A stretch of DNA of 64,000 bases from Chelatococcus asaccharovorans (GTDB taxonomy: Bacteria; Pseudomonadota; Alphaproteobacteria; Rhizobiales; Beijerinckiaceae): positions 20,778-84,777 of the forward strand of contig NZ_QJJK01000021.1 in NCBI RefSeq assembly GCF_003201475.1. The letters are read 5' to 3'. A program made the translations under genes and the position numbers. Shown one piece after another: positions 52,111 through 61,200 of the stretch. How positions within the stretch are numbered: position 1 is the first letter of the stretch; each line of letters opens with the position of its first letter. The notes under the pieces were generated by a model. The model saw nothing but the letters and a program-made list of their open reading frames with translations, was not told where the DNA came from and searched no databases.

Positions 52111-54535
52111 GCGCGATCCCCCTTGTCTGGAGCCAATGTGCCGGCCATGCGGGGCCGTGTTCCGCCTTGAGTGCGGTGATGCGTTTGAGATCGTCGCGGC
52201 CGGCCGCCCCGACGAAGGAGAGAGCGACGGGCCCGAGCGCCATATCAAAGAGGCGCCGGCCATCGGGCGAGGTGACGTAATATTCGCGCTTCGGGATCGC
52301 GTTCGAGACGATCTCGACCTGCCGCTCGTTGAATCCCAGGCGCTCATAGAATTCGCGCGTTCCTGGTTCACGCGCCGCTCCGTTCGGTAGGCAGATTTTC
52401 GTTGGGCAGGATTCCTTCAGCACATCGATGATGCCGGAACGCTCGGCATCCGAGATCGACTGCGTGGCGAGCACGACTGCGCAATTGGCCTTGCGCAGCA
52501 CCTTCAGCCATTCGCGGATCTTGTCGCGGAAGACGGGATGGCCGAGCATCAGCCAGGCCTCGTCGAGCAGGATCAGGCTCGGCGCGCCGGTCAGGCGCTT
52601 CTCGATCCTCCGGAAGAGATAGGTGAGGACAGGCACGAGGCTGCGCTCGCCCATGTTCATCAGCTCTTCGATCTCGAAGGTCTGGAAACCGCCGAGCACG
52701 AGACCGTCGCGCTCGGCGTCGAGCAAATGCCCCATAGGCCCGTCGACTGTGTAGTGGTGCAGCGCGTCCTTGATCTCGCGCATCTGAACTCCCGACACGA
52801 AATCCGACAGCGAGCGTCCGGGCGCCGCGGCCATCAGCGAGACCTGCCGCGAGATGGCGTTGCGATGATCGGGTGTGACCGCGACGCCCTGCAGGACGAC
52901 AAGCGTCTCGACCCATTCAGAGGCCCAGGCGCGGTCGGCGTCGGTGCCGAGCTCCGCGAGTGGGCAGAAAGCGAGTTGAGTCCCCTCCCCTGCCCCGCCG
53001 CCGATCTCGTAGTGATCGCCGCCGGTGGCAAGCGTCAGCGGCATGAGAGAACGGCCTTTGTCGAAGGCGAAGATCTGCGCGTCCTTGTAGCGGCGGAATT
53101 GCGCCGCGATCAGCGCCAGCAGCGTGGATTTGCCGGACCCTGTCGGCCCGAAGATCAGGCTGTGTCCGACATCGTCGACATGGAGGTTCAGTCGGAAGGG
53201 CGTGGAGCCGGAGGCGACCTGCATCAGTGGCGGCGAGCCTTCCGGATAGAACGGGCATGGCGCGACCGGGTTTCCTGACCAGACGGAATTGAGCGGCAGC
53301 AGATCGGCGAGATTGCGGGTATGGATCAGCGGTTCGCGGATGTTCGCATACCAGTTGCCAGGCAACGACCCGAGGAACGCTTCCGTCGCGTTGAGCGTTT
53401 CGATGCGCGCGCCGAAACCTTCCGCCTGGATGACGCGGCGAATGCCCTCGCATTTCTCGCGGAGCCGATCCGCGTCGCGCTCCTGCAGCACGATGACCGG
53501 CGTATAGTAACCATAGGCGACGAGCTGCGACGCCGCCTCGGCGATCGCGTCCTGCGTCTCGGCGACCATCGCCATGGCGTCCTGGTCGACCGAACGCGAC
53601 TGGGTCTGGAAGAGCTGGTCGAAGAAGGGCCTGACCTTCTGCTGCCACTTTTTGCGGGTGCGCTCGAGGCGTTCGCGCGCCTCGATCTCGTCGAGGAACA
53701 TGAAGCGTGACGACCAGCGATAGGTCAGCGGCATCTGGTCGAGGATGTTCAGGATGCCCGGCCAGCTCTCGGCCGGCAGACCGTCGATGGCCACGACGCC
53801 AACGAAACGCCCATCGACCGTCGGCGTCAGCCCGTGCTCATATTCGGCGGTGACGAGCCAATCGAGATACATCGGGACATCGGGCAGCCGGACCGGATGG
53901 TTTTCCCCGGTGACGCAGAAGCGGACGAACTGGAAGAGTTCGTCGTAGCGGGCGACACGCTCTCCACCGCGCTCGGTTGTTTCGCGGGTTCGCATGCGCT
54001 GGATCGACAGCAGGTTCGACAGATATTGCTCGATCTCGCGGATCGACGTCCTGAAATTCGCAAGCGCCGTGTCCGCGAAACTCGCCGAGCGGCTGTCCCT
54101 GTCGGAATAGACGTATTTGGCGATGCCCGACTTGCGCCGCTCAGGCGGCCGCCAGGTCAGGATGAGCGCGTGCCGGCTTTCATAGTGCCCTCTCTCCCGC
54201 TCGAAATGGCCGCGGCGCTCTTCGTCGATCGCACGCGTGACCGCATCGGGGAAATGGCCGTCCTTGCGCGCTGGATAGTGCGTCGTCGGAATGCGCAACG
54301 CCTCGACCTGGATCATCCAGCCTGAGCCGAGACGGGCGAGAATGGCGTTGATCTGGCGCGAGACGTCGTTGCGCTCGGCGTCCGTCGAGCTCTCCGAATC
54401 CGGGCCGGCAAAATACCAGCCGGCCATGAGCGAGCCGTCCTTGAGAAGGACGACGCCGTCATCGACGAGGCCCGCATAGGGCACGAGATCGGCGAAAGAC
54501 GGACCGGAATGGCGAAAGGAACGCAGAGCAACCAT
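52076..54535 (-). CDS. trbE: Mating-pair formation ATPase TrbE (VirB4-like)
   Basis: The product has 819 residues. The N-terminal half is the VirB4-specific domain; Walker A is FGPTGSGKSTLLAL near residue 455 and Walker B is SLILLDEAWLMLG near residue 660, followed by LATQSISDAE. It is an inner-membrane-associated ATPase that powers pilus biogenesis. It overlaps trbJ by 35 bases and follows trbD after eight bases. Length and motifs are as in Ti plasmids. Confidence 0.95.
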   Translation of the reverse strand: MVALRSFRHSGPSFADLVPYAGLVDDGVVLLKDGSLMAGWYFAGPDSESSTDAERNDVSRQINAILARLGSGWMIQVEALRIPTTHYPARKDGHFPDAVTRAIDEERRGHFERERGHYESRHALILTWRPPERRKSGIAKYVYSDRDSRSASFADTALANFRTSIREIEQYLSNLLSIQRMRTRETTERGGERVARYDELFQFVRFCVTGENHPVRLPDVPMYLDWLVTAEYEHGLTPTVDGRFVGVVAIDGLPAESWPGILNILDQMPLTYRWSSRFMFLDEIEARERLERTRKKWQQKVRPFFDQLFQTQSRSVDQDAMAMVAETQDAIAEAASQLVAYGYYTPVIVLQERDADRLREKCEGIRRVIQAEGFGARIETLNATEAFLGSLPGNWYANIREPLIHTRNLADLLPLNSVWSGNPVAPCPFYPEGSPPLMQVASGSTPFRLNLHVDDVGHSLIFGPTGSGKSTLLALIAAQFRRYKDAQIFAFDKGRSLMPLTLATGGDHYEIGGGAGEGTQLAFCPLAELGTDADRAWASEWVETLVVLQGVAVTPDHRNAISRQVSLMAAAPGRSLSDFVSGVQMREIKDALHHYTVDGPMGHLLDAERDGLVLGGFQTFEIEELMNMGERSLVPVLTYLFRRIEKRLTGAPSLILLDEAWLMLGHPVFRDKIREWLKVLRKANCAVVLATQSISDAERSGIIDVLKESCPTKICLPNGAAREPGTREFYERLGFNERQVEIVSNAIPKREYYVTSPDGRRLFDMALGPVALSFVGAAGRDDLKRITALKAEHGPAWPAHWLQTRGIAHAETLLADDQV

Positions 54536-54543
54536 ACCGGACC

Positions 54544-54843
54544 TCAGAAACGCCGCCAGGGCGACGAAGTCGGGCGATAGTGCTGGCGGTAGCCGACATG
54601 GCGTATGTAGATGCGGCGCATCGCCGGATCGGCTTTCGCCATCATCCGCAGCAGACCGACGACAACTGTCCAGATAGCGACCCCGAACAGCGCCGCATAC
54701 CAGGTCAGAACCACGAAGATCAGAATGATCGCCGCAAGGCCCGTCAGCAGGACGAGCTCGCGGTCAGCGCCCATCAGCAGGTTGGGACGTGAGAGTGCGC
54801 GATGGATGCGCGAGCGTGCGAGCGTGGACCCGGCTTCAGCCAT
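54544..54843 (-). CDS. trbD: Mating-pair formation protein TrbD (VirB3-like)
   Basis: The product has 99 residues from the ATG at 54843; the frame opens at 54879 but the extra residues lie within trbC. Two adjacent hydrophobic helices at residues 33-70 ([20 protein letters not shown] and the next) and the [15 protein letters not shown] segment are typical. VirB3-like TrbD works with the TrbE ATPase at the inner membrane. It overlaps trbC by eight bases. Confidence 0.9.
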   Translation of the reverse strand: MAEAGSTLARSRIHRALSRPNLLMGADRELVLLTGLAAIILIFVVLTWYAALFGVAIWTVVVGLLRMMAKADPAMRRIYIRHVGYRQHYRPTSSPWRRF

Positions 54844-55219
54844 GAGCCCCTGCCCTGCTTCCGGGCGGAACGGGAGCACTATTCGATGCTGACGCTACCG
54901 TGCCAATGGACGCGCCGGTCGAGCCGAACAGGGCGACGATCTGCGTGGCGCCGAGCAGGATGCCGGCGACGAGCACGACATACATCAGTCGCCGCGCGAA
55001 ATCATTGAGCTCACCGCCGAAGATCAGCATGCCGCCGGCGACCGCGACGGCCGCGAGCGCGATGAAGCCGGCGACCGGGCCGGTGATGGATTTCTGGATC
55101 TGCTCGAGTGGGCTTTCCCAAGGCAAGCTCCCGCCTGACGAGGCAAGCGCCGGGTGAGCGATCAGCAGGCCGAGCACGACCCCCAGAATCAGGCGGGTGG
55201 CAAGGCGTTCATGCGACAT
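54836..55219 (-). CDS. trbC: Conjugative pilin TrbC (VirB2-like)
   Basis: The product has 127 residues from the ATG at 55219. A long signal peptide ([17 protein letters not shown]) is followed by [20 protein letters not shown] and two TM helices, the pilin precursor layout. The protein is usually cleaved and cyclised; TrbF-type peptidase TraF is outside the window. It overlaps trbB by eleven bases. Confidence 0.9.
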   Translation of the reverse strand: MSHERLATRLILGVVLGLLIAHPALASSGGSLPWESPLEQIQKSITGPVAGFIALAAVAVAGGMLIFGGELNDFARRLMYVVLVAGILLGATQIVALFGSTGASIGTVASASNSAPVPPGSRAGAHG

Positions 55220-56177
55220 GGGCTTCCTCCTGCGAAACATAGGATTCGGTCTGGTAGCGGCCGTTGGCGAAGCCGTTGACGTGAAGAATGTCGCGCAGCA
55301 CGCGCCCTCTCGTGGTCCGTTCGATCGAGACGATAAGGTCGACCGCTTCGCCGATCACCTCGCGCATCGGCTGTTGGCTGGCTTCCGCGGTCAATTGCTC
55401 GAGCCGGCGCAACGCCGATTCCGCGGTGTTGGCGTGGACTGTGGCGACGCCTCCGGGATGGCCTGTGTTCCACGCCTTCAGGAGCGTGAGCGCCGCACCG
55501 TCGCGGACCTCGCCGACGATGATGCGATCGGGCCGCAGGCGCATGGTGCTCTTCAGCAGCCGCGCCATGTCGACGGTGTCGGACGTGTGGAGCGCGACAG
55601 CGTTTTCCGCCGGGCACTGGATCTCGGCGGTATCTTCGAGAATCAGGACGCGATCGTCGGGCGCCGTCTCGCTGATTTCGGCGATGATGGCGTTCGCGAG
55701 CGTCGTTTTTCCCGAGCCCGTTCCGCCGGAGATCACGATGTTGAGGCGCGAGGCGACGCCGTTGCGGATAATGTCCGCCTGGCGTTCGGTCATCACACGC
55801 GTTCTCACATAGTCGTCCAGTGGGATCAGCCGTGACGCACGCCGGCGGATTGTGAAGGTCGGCGCTCTCACGATCGGAGGCAGTAGCCCCTCAAACCGGT
55901 GCCCGCCGATGGGAAGCTCCCCGGAGATGATCGGTTGCTCCCCATCGGCCTCTGAATTGAGAGCATGGGCGACGCTGCCGATGACGATCTCCGCTGCGGC
56001 GCTGCTCATCTCTCCGGCCGCGGCCATGCCGTGACCGAGGCGTTCAATGTAGAGCCGGCCGTCCGGGTTGAGCATGATCTCGACCACGGAAGCGTCGTCG
56101 AGCGCAACGCAGAGCTGGTCGCCGAGAGCCTCCTGCAGCTTGCGGATCAGACGCGGATGCGAGAGCAATTGCGTCAT
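55209..56177 (-). CDS. trbB: Mating-pair formation ATPase TrbB (VirB11-like)
   Basis: The product has 322 residues. Walker A is [15 protein letters not shown] near residue 155, the Asp box is ILEDTAEIQ, Walker B-like [11 protein letters not shown] near residue 220 and the His box is [13 protein letters not shown]. All are intact. VirB11-like hexameric ATPases switch between pilus assembly and DNA transfer. It is first in the trb series and begins 15 bases after traI. Confidence 0.95.
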   Translation of the reverse strand: MTQLLSHPRLIRKLQEALGDQLCVALDDASVVEIMLNPDGRLYIERLGHGMAAAGEMSSAAAEIVIGSVAHALNSEADGEQPIISGELPIGGHRFEGLLPPIVRAPTFTIRRRASRLIPLDDYVRTRVMTERQADIIRNGVASRLNIVISGGTGSGKTTLANAIIAEISETAPDDRVLILEDTAEIQCPAENAVALHTSDTVDMARLLKSTMRLRPDRIIVGEVRDGAALTLLKAWNTGHPGGVATVHANTAESALRRLEQLTAEASQQPMREVIGEAVDLIVSIERTTRGRVLRDILHVNGFANGRYQTESYVSQEEAHVA

Positions 56178-56192
56178 CGCGTCGAGTCCCTC

Positions 56193-56816
56193 TCAAGCCG
56201 CCTGCGGAAGCGGGTTGATCGAGGAGAAGTAGCTTGCAGGGCGCACGCGCTCGAAGCTGGCTTCGTCTGTGAAAAGCACGCCGACCACAGCAGTCGTGTC
56301 TCCGATCGGCTTTGGTTCGCCGATCCGCGTCATCGGCCATCCCGCGCGGCGTAGGATTCGCTCGATGCGAACATCGGTGACGGTGATGAGTTCGCGGTAG
56401 CCGTTCGCCATCGACCATTCGATGATCGCGGCGAACATAGTCCAGGTGGCGTCGTGAAGCGCCTGCCCTGCCCTCCCCGTGTCAATCGACGTGTCGACGC
56501 AGAAGCGCGAGCTCTCGATCATCGCTGCGTGCGGGTTGAACGCCCCCGAATCGACAAGTTCAGGGAACAGCACCGACAGCAATGTCGGTCCGGTCGCCGG
56601 CAGCAGTCGCGCGCAACCGGCGACCTGGTTGGTATCGGATAGCGCCAGCACATAGGTCGGTCGGCAAGCATCGAACTCGTCCGCCTCACGGCCATCCTTG
56701 ACGACGACATCCCACTTCATGCGCTCGCCGAAAACGCGCGCGCGAAGTCTGTGCATCGAATCGAGAAGTACGGCCGAATTACTATTGGTATTGGATGAGA
56801 CGGCGATGGCCCGCAT
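56193..56816 (-). CDS. traI: TraI, LuxI-type acyl-homoserine lactone synthase
   Basis: The product has 207 residues. The LuxI core is present: LRARVFGERMKWDV (conserved Arg, Phe, Trp), DEFD near residue 48, GCARLLP with the Arg near residue 69, and the IESSRFCVD segment near residue 100. It makes the signal that TraR (4.8-5.5 kb) senses. It is the first gene of the trb operon and is divergent from repA, as in Ti plasmids, where TraR drives both directions. Confidence 0.92.
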   Translation of the reverse strand: MRAIAVSSNTNSNSAVLLDSMHRLRARVFGERMKWDVVVKDGREADEFDACRPTYVLALSDTNQVAGCARLLPATGPTLLSVLFPELVDSGAFNPHAAMIESSRFCVDTSIDTGRAGQALHDATWTMFAAIIEWSMANGYRELITVTDVRIERILRRAGWPMTRIGEPKPIGDTTAVVGVLFTDEASFERVRPASYFSSINPLPQAA

Positions 56817-57034
56817 GCGTATTGCTCCGAATCCGTGAAGGTCGGAGAACTAAAAGCCACCATCCGATGGCGACCGCGACTAGCGAATTTATGAGTGCGA
56901 TTCTCGGAATCGAGGGTGAGTCGGCGTAGTGAGAGCCCGAAAGGCGGTTGCCACGCGCCGAATAGTGATCGTCTTACCCTAATAAAAGTATGAGTGGTCT
57001 CGAGGCTGGTTGCTCGGTTCGCCGTGAAGCTATG

Positions 57035-57096
57035 GCATTGATTGCAATGCGCTAAACGCCGCAGACGGGTCGAGTCGATCGTGCCGCGCGAGCACG
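57035..57096. promoter_or_regulatory. Two dyads between traI and repA (tra box or par site candidates)
   Basis: GCATTG-ATTG-CAATGC at 57035-57050 is a perfect inverted repeat. CGTGC-N7-GCACG at 57080-57096 resembles the TGTGC-N6-GCACA layout of TraR sites but has a one-base-longer spacer. The 387-base traI-repA gap is where TraR boxes and rep promoters lie in related plasmids. I could not find an exact repABC parS consensus here. Confidence 0.45.
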
Positions 57097-57203
57097 TCGT
57101 TAAGTATCTGTTAACCAAATAGGATTTGACCGCCCACGGGAATCGCGTAATCGTCACCCGACGTTTTTTCAGCGATTATCAGGAAATTTCCGTCGAGAGC
57201 GAT

Positions 57204-58427
57204 ATGACCGCAGTGAGTGCCTATAAATCCGATAGCGAGGAGTCGATCGCCAAGATCACGCGGCACTCGCATCTGCTCGCGGCGCAGCTCCAGTCGCTAC
57301 GATCACAGATGTACCCTCCCGAAGCGAAAAAGTCGCTGAAGACTTTCACCTCGCGCGAGGCCGCCGCAATGGTCGGGATCGCCGAATCGACCTTGAGGCA
57401 AATGTCGCTGGACGGCGAGAGCGTGGCGCCCGAGCTTCATGGCAGGGACAATCGTCGCCGCGCCTATACGCTCACGCAAATCAACGAGATTCGAGCGCAT
57501 CTCGCACAGAAGCGCCCGAAAGAAGCATTGAATTTCCTGCCGCGCCGGCGGCCTGGCGAAAAATTGCAGATCGTCGCCGTGGCCAATTTCAAGGGTGGTT
57601 CAGCAAAGACGACGACAACGGTCCACCTCGCGCATTTTCTTGCGCTTCAGGGACTGCGCGTTCTCGCGATCGATCTTGATCCGCAGGCTTCTCTTTCGAC
57701 GATGTTCGGATTCCAGCCGGAATTGGACGTTGACGAGAATCAGACCGTCTATGGAGCGATCCGCTACGACGACGACCTGCGTGTTCCGCTCCGCGAAGTC
57801 ATCCGAAAGACCTATTTCGACGGCGTCGACCTCGTTCCGGGTAATCTCGAGCTCATGGAATACGAGCATGAGACGCCGCAGGCTATCGCTCGTGGCGAAG
57901 GCCGCGGCGAAGGCATGTTCTTTCGCCGGCTACGTTCCGTGATCAACAGCGTCGAAGACGACTATGACGTCGTGCTGATCGACGCTCCTCCACAGCTTGG
58001 ATATCTGACTCTTGGCGCGCTTTACGCGGCTACGGCTCTCCTCGTAACGGTTCATCCGGCCATGCTCGACGTATCGAGCATGAATCAGTTTCTCAAGATG
58101 ACGAGCGACATCCTCCATGTCATCCAGGAGAACGGTGGCGACCTTAAGCACGATTTCATCCGATACCTGCTGACGCGGCACGATCCTCACGACGTCCCGC
58201 AGGTGAACATCGTAGCGCTCCTCCGATCGCTGTTTGGAGCGGACGTGCTGGCGCCGGCCGTGGTCGAAACGACGGCGATCGCGTCTGCCGGGCTCGAGAA
58301 GAAGAGCCTCTACGAAATGGCGAGAGGCGCTGTTGGGCGGGACACTCTCAATCGCGCGCTCGAGTCCGTCGATGCAGTCAATCAGGAGGTCCTGAACCAC
58401 CTCAAACATGTGTGGGGGCGGCCATGA
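57204..58427 (+). CDS. repA: Plasmid partitioning protein RepA (ParA ATPase)
   Basis: The product has 407 residues from the ATG at 57204, the usual length; a TTG at 57126 adds an unlikely leader. An N-terminal HTH (FTSREAAAMVGIAESTLRQM) is followed by the deviant Walker A NFKGGSAKTTTTVHLA near residue 130, LAIDLDPQASLS, and VVLIDAPPQLGY. RepA is the partition ATPase and, with RepB, represses the operon. Its stop overlaps the repB ATG by four bases. Confidence 0.95.
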   Translation: MTAVSAYKSDSEESIAKITRHSHLLAAQLQSLRSQMYPPEAKKSLKTFTSREAAAMVGIAESTLRQMSLDGESVAPELHGRDNRRRAYTLTQINEIRAHLAQKRPKEALNFLPRRRPGEKLQIVAVANFKGGSAKTTTTVHLAHFLALQGLRVLAIDLDPQASLSTMFGFQPELDVDENQTVYGAIRYDDDLRVPLREVIRKTYFDGVDLVPGNLELMEYEHETPQAIARGEGRGEGMFFRRLRSVINSVEDDYDVVLIDAPPQLGYLTLGALYAATALLVTVHPAMLDVSSMNQFLKMTSDILHVIQENGGDLKHDFIRYLLTRHDPHDVPQVNIVALLRSLFGADVLAPAVVETTAIASAGLEKKSLYEMARGAVGRDTLNRALESVDAVNQEVLNHLKHVWGRP

Positions 58428-59473
58428 CGAATGCCAAGGACCGATCTAACCGGATGAAGAACCTGTTCGGCAATGTCGATCGCGCCGAGCTGGAGAAGCA
58501 TATCCCCTCCCCGGTCGCCGACAAGTCGCGGACCCACGCCCCCGGTACGTCGGGAGCGGTCAAGTCGATGCAGCAAACTTTCTCGGCGGTCGAGGCAGAG
58601 AACGAACGGCTGCGCGCTCAGCTTCAGTCGGCCGAGATTGCAGTTGAACTCGATCCGGCGAATGTCGACCCAGCCTTTGTGCGCGACCGGATGGACTTTG
58701 AGGACGATCCCGAGTTTTTGAATTTCGTCGAGGGCATTCGCAGGGAGGGGCAGAAGCTTCCTATCCTTGTCCGGCCCTTGCCTGATCGCCCAGGTCATTA
58801 CCAGGTCGCCTATGGACATCGGCGACATCGCGCATGCCAGATCCTCGGAATTCCTGTTCGGGCGGTTGTCGCGCCACTAACGGACGAGGAACTTGTCGTC
58901 GCGCAGGGGATCGAGAACGCCGAGCGGGAGAATCCTTCGTTCATCGAACAGGCCTTATACGCCAACGACCTTAAGAAGCGCGGTTTCTCGCGCGAGGTCA
59001 TCGCCAGAGCCCTCGGTCGAAACGAAGAAAAAGCCCTGCCCTACATCTCGATCCTGACTGCGACGGCCAGTGCGGTTCCCGAGGCGCTGGTCCGGAAGAT
59101 CGGACCCGCAAAGTCGACTGGTCGGCCAAAATGGGAGAAGCTCGGCTCGTTCTTCAAGGATCAGAAGCTGCCGCCCGATCTGAATTCAGCCATCAATGGT
59201 TTGGTGGGGTCCGAGCAGTGGCAGGCACTGGGCTCCGACGACAGATTGGCTGCTGTGCTTCGAACGCTCGATCGGCCGACGCCGGCGAAGGAGAGGGCGA
59301 TCCAGGAAGTCGATCTCGGTGACGGTCTCATCGTTACGACGAAGAAGACGCCGAAGTCCACGCAGTTCTCAATTCCAAACGCCGCCGCCCCCGGATTGTC
59401 AGCTTGGTTACTCGGGCGACTGCCGGAGTTGGTGGATGAATTCAAACGTTCGGAACAAGGGGCGAAGTCATGA
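58424..59473 (+). CDS. repB: Plasmid partitioning protein RepB (ParB)
   Basis: The product has 349 residues from the ATG at 58424 (ATGA overlap). The ParB nuclease-like N-domain has ILVRPLPDRPGHYQVAYGHR with the GHRR box near residue 130, then ENAERENPSFIEQA. The HTH is GFSREVIARALGRNEEKA. RepB binds the centromere and bridges it to RepA. The C-terminal half carries the dimerisation region. The parS site was not located with confidence. Confidence 0.95.
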   Translation: MTNAKDRSNRMKNLFGNVDRAELEKHIPSPVADKSRTHAPGTSGAVKSMQQTFSAVEAENERLRAQLQSAEIAVELDPANVDPAFVRDRMDFEDDPEFLNFVEGIRREGQKLPILVRPLPDRPGHYQVAYGHRRHRACQILGIPVRAVVAPLTDEELVVAQGIENAERENPSFIEQALYANDLKKRGFSREVIARALGRNEEKALPYISILTATASAVPEALVRKIGPAKSTGRPKWEKLGSFFKDQKLPPDLNSAINGLVGSEQWQALGSDDRLAAVLRTLDRPTPAKERAIQEVDLGDGLIVTTKKTPKSTQFSIPNAAAPGLSAWLLGRLPELVDEFKRSEQGAKS

Positions 59474-59485
59474 CCTGACACCTAG

Positions 59486-59572
59486 ACAGGAAAAGGGCTC
59501 GCCGACTGCAATCGGCAAGCCCTTGGATCCCTGGCTAACAGAGCGGTTCGCTCCATCGGCATCAGCAGTGAC
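59486..59572 (-). ncRNA. repABC counter-transcribed RNA (incompatibility RNA)
   Basis: The repB-repC gap holds a minus-strand unit. The promoter is TTGATT-N17-TAGAAT (59607 to 59579), and the RNA would start near 59572. It ends at a 13-bp stem with one mismatch (59493-59524), followed on the minus strand by TTTT (59494-59491). In repABC plasmids this antisense RNA blocks repC expression through the leader. Length would be about 80 nt. Endpoints are predicted. Confidence 0.75.
59493..59524 (-). terminator. Terminator hairpin of the antisense RNA / repC leader stem
   Basis: AAGGGCTCGCCGA pairs with TCGGCAAGCCCTT across a short loop, with one mismatch. On the minus strand a T-run follows, giving a rho-independent terminator. 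On the plus strand the same stem lies in the repC leader. Confidence 0.7.
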
Positions 59573-59578
59573 AAACTG

Positions 59579-59607
59579 ATTCTATGATGGAGTGCTTGCA
59601 CAATCAA
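59579..59607 (-). promoter_or_regulatory. Promoter of the counter-transcribed RNA
   Basis: The -35 is TTGATT at 59607-59602, the spacer is 17 bases and the -10 is TAGAAT at 59584-59579. This is a good sigma-70-type promoter facing repB. Confidence 0.65.
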
Positions 59608-59710
59608 GCCCTGGTTTCCAGTCCGGGCGTGATGTTGTGCGCCGATTTGCTGGCCTGTCTTTCATTCAAGCGATGGGAGCCGCAACCGAAGGGTCGCGGA
59701 ATGGCTGGTT

Positions 59711-60994
59711 ATGGCCCAATCTATGGAAATCGCGTCGTTCAGACGCATCACGCCGGGAATCCTTGCAAGCGCCCGCCTTGCGATGGCCAACGACATTCCT
59801 GAAACGTCGAAGGCAGAGGTCGCTATCATTCTCAAAAAGGCTGCGCCTATCTTGGGAATAGACGGCTCGACCTATCACATCATGGACATCCTGATCGGGC
59901 TATCCCGGGCGGACGATTGGAAGGGCGCCAACCGTCCGATCGTCGCGATCTCTAACGCCAAGCTCGCGGAGTACACCTGCCGATCGGAGCGCCAGGTTAC
60001 GCGTTGCATTCGGCGGCTCGTCGAGGCCGGTATCGTGGCTTATCGGGACAGCCCGACCGGCCGGCGCTTCGTCTATCGCGGCAAGGACGGAGATATTTCC
60101 AAGGGCTATGGGCTGGACTTCACCCCTGCCCAGGTTCGCATAAAGGAGCTAAAGGCCCTCGTTGACGAGTTCCAGGCGCGGCTAAACAGCGAGCAAGAGG
60201 CGCGCAGGACGGTCACGCGACTCTCTCGTGCGATTGTGGACGCATGCGAGGCTTATCCGGAGCTTGCTGCGAGATGGTCGGAAGAGCTTGAGCGCGTGAA
60301 GGGCCTTGGCCTTAACCTGGAAGAAGAGGCCGCGGCGCTGGAGGACATGCACACCGGGATTGTGGCCGAAGTTACCGATGAATATGTGCAGCATGATATG
60401 TCAGCCGAGGGTGACATCGGAGTCAGCCCTAATATTAATACAACCTCTCAAAACTCTATTGAAAGTAAGAATGAACGGCCTCGCTCTATCGAGCGAGAAA
60501 TTTCCTCTCAGGCTTACGACCGCTTCGCGGTCGCCGCATCAACCGAAAAAAAGTCTGAGCTGATTCGGCCGCACGTCGAAGCTTCACGCGGAGAAAAGCG
60601 CTCGACTTCGGTTGATGAAATTCAATCTTCCGTGCTTGCATCGGTTTCGGTCGGATTGCTGCGGGCAGCGTGCCCGCAGGCATGCGAGATGGCGGGGAAG
60701 GAGTTCAGGAGTTGGCCTGAACTCGCTGCGGCAGCGCCTGTGATGAGGGTGATGATCGGCCTCTCGGAAGCGGGATGGGTGGATGGCGTGGGTAGGGTTG
60801 GACGATACGCCGCAGCGGCAATCCTCGCCACCGTGCTCGAAAAGTCTGCTCGATCGCCGGATCAGATATCGAGCCCCGGCGGCTACTTCCGGGCAATGAT
60901 CGATCGCGCTGTGGAGGGCCAGTTGCACCTCGAAAAGAGCTTGTTCGGACTGGCCGATGGCGCCTTCAAGCGAGGAGCGGGGAGCACGCAATGA
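59711..60994 (+). CDS. repC: Replication initiator RepC
   Basis: The product has 427 residues. The first 160 residues hold the winged-helix DNA-binding domain (STYHIMDILIGLSRADDW, then NAKLAEYTCRSERQVTRCIR). The second half ends with the conserved helical domain (GGYFRAMIDRAVEGQLHL). RepC binds the origin inside its own gene. The ATG at 59711 has a poor ribosome site, consistent with control through the leader RNA. It is about 240 bases after repB. Confidence 0.95.
   Translation: MAQSMEIASFRRITPGILASARLAMANDIPETSKAEVAIILKKAAPILGIDGSTYHIMDILIGLSRADDWKGANRPIVAISNAKLAEYTCRSERQVTRCIRRLVEAGIVAYRDSPTGRRFVYRGKDGDISKGYGLDFTPAQVRIKELKALVDEFQARLNSEQEARRTVTRLSRAIVDACEAYPELAARWSEELERVKGLGLNLEEEAAALEDMHTGIVAEVTDEYVQHDMSAEGDIGVSPNINTTSQNSIESKNERPRSIEREISSQAYDRFAVAASTEKKSELIRPHVEASRGEKRSTSVDEIQSSVLASVSVGLLRAACPQACEMAGKEFRSWPELAAAAPVMRVMIGLSEAGWVDGVGRVGRYAAAAILATVLEKSARSPDQISSPGGYFRAMIDRAVEGQLHLEKSLFGLADGAFKRGAGSTQ
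60418..60480. other. AT-rich segment within repC, likely oriV
   Basis: The bases around 60425-60475 (TAATATTAATACAA and following) are much AT-richer than the rest of repC. In repABC plasmids the replication origin lies in such a stretch inside repC. The location is inferred from that precedent. Confidence 0.5.
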
Positions 60995-61200
60995 GAGAGG
61001 CGTGGGGGGTTACAGTTGTTACTCTTCCGCTACCGGGCATGGCATATGGCGGAACTTCGCCGAGGGCTGAGCGCCCGCGTGAGACAGAAATAACCGTTAT
61101 TTCAAATGGTTGGCAGAGTGGGGTAACAACTGTAATCCCTCAAACGGGAAGGTCCGCGAAGCTCGGCATAATTTCAGGGGTACGGCATGCCCCGCTATGA
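60991..61200 (+). CDS. Possible small protein overlapping repC and the Toprim gene
   Basis: A 69-residue frame starts as ATGA at the repC stop and ends 14 bases inside the next gene. It contains GVTVV and GVTTVI, which come from the two inverted copies of a DNA repeat. The overlap suggests coupling, but the composition is set by the repeats, so coding is doubtful. Confidence 0.25.
   Translation: MREAWGVTVVTLPLPGMAYGGTSPRAERPRETEITVISNGWQSGVTTVIPQTGRSAKLGIISGVRHAPL
61010..61135. repeat. Inverted repeats downstream of repC
   Basis: TTACAGTTGTTAC (61010-61022) and GTAACAACTGTAA (61123-61135) are perfect inverted copies 100 bases apart. Between them lies GAAATAAC-C-GTTATTTC (61087-61103), a perfect 8-bp dyad. 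The set sits between repC and the Toprim gene. It could be an operator, a partition site or part of copy control. Confidence 0.6.
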
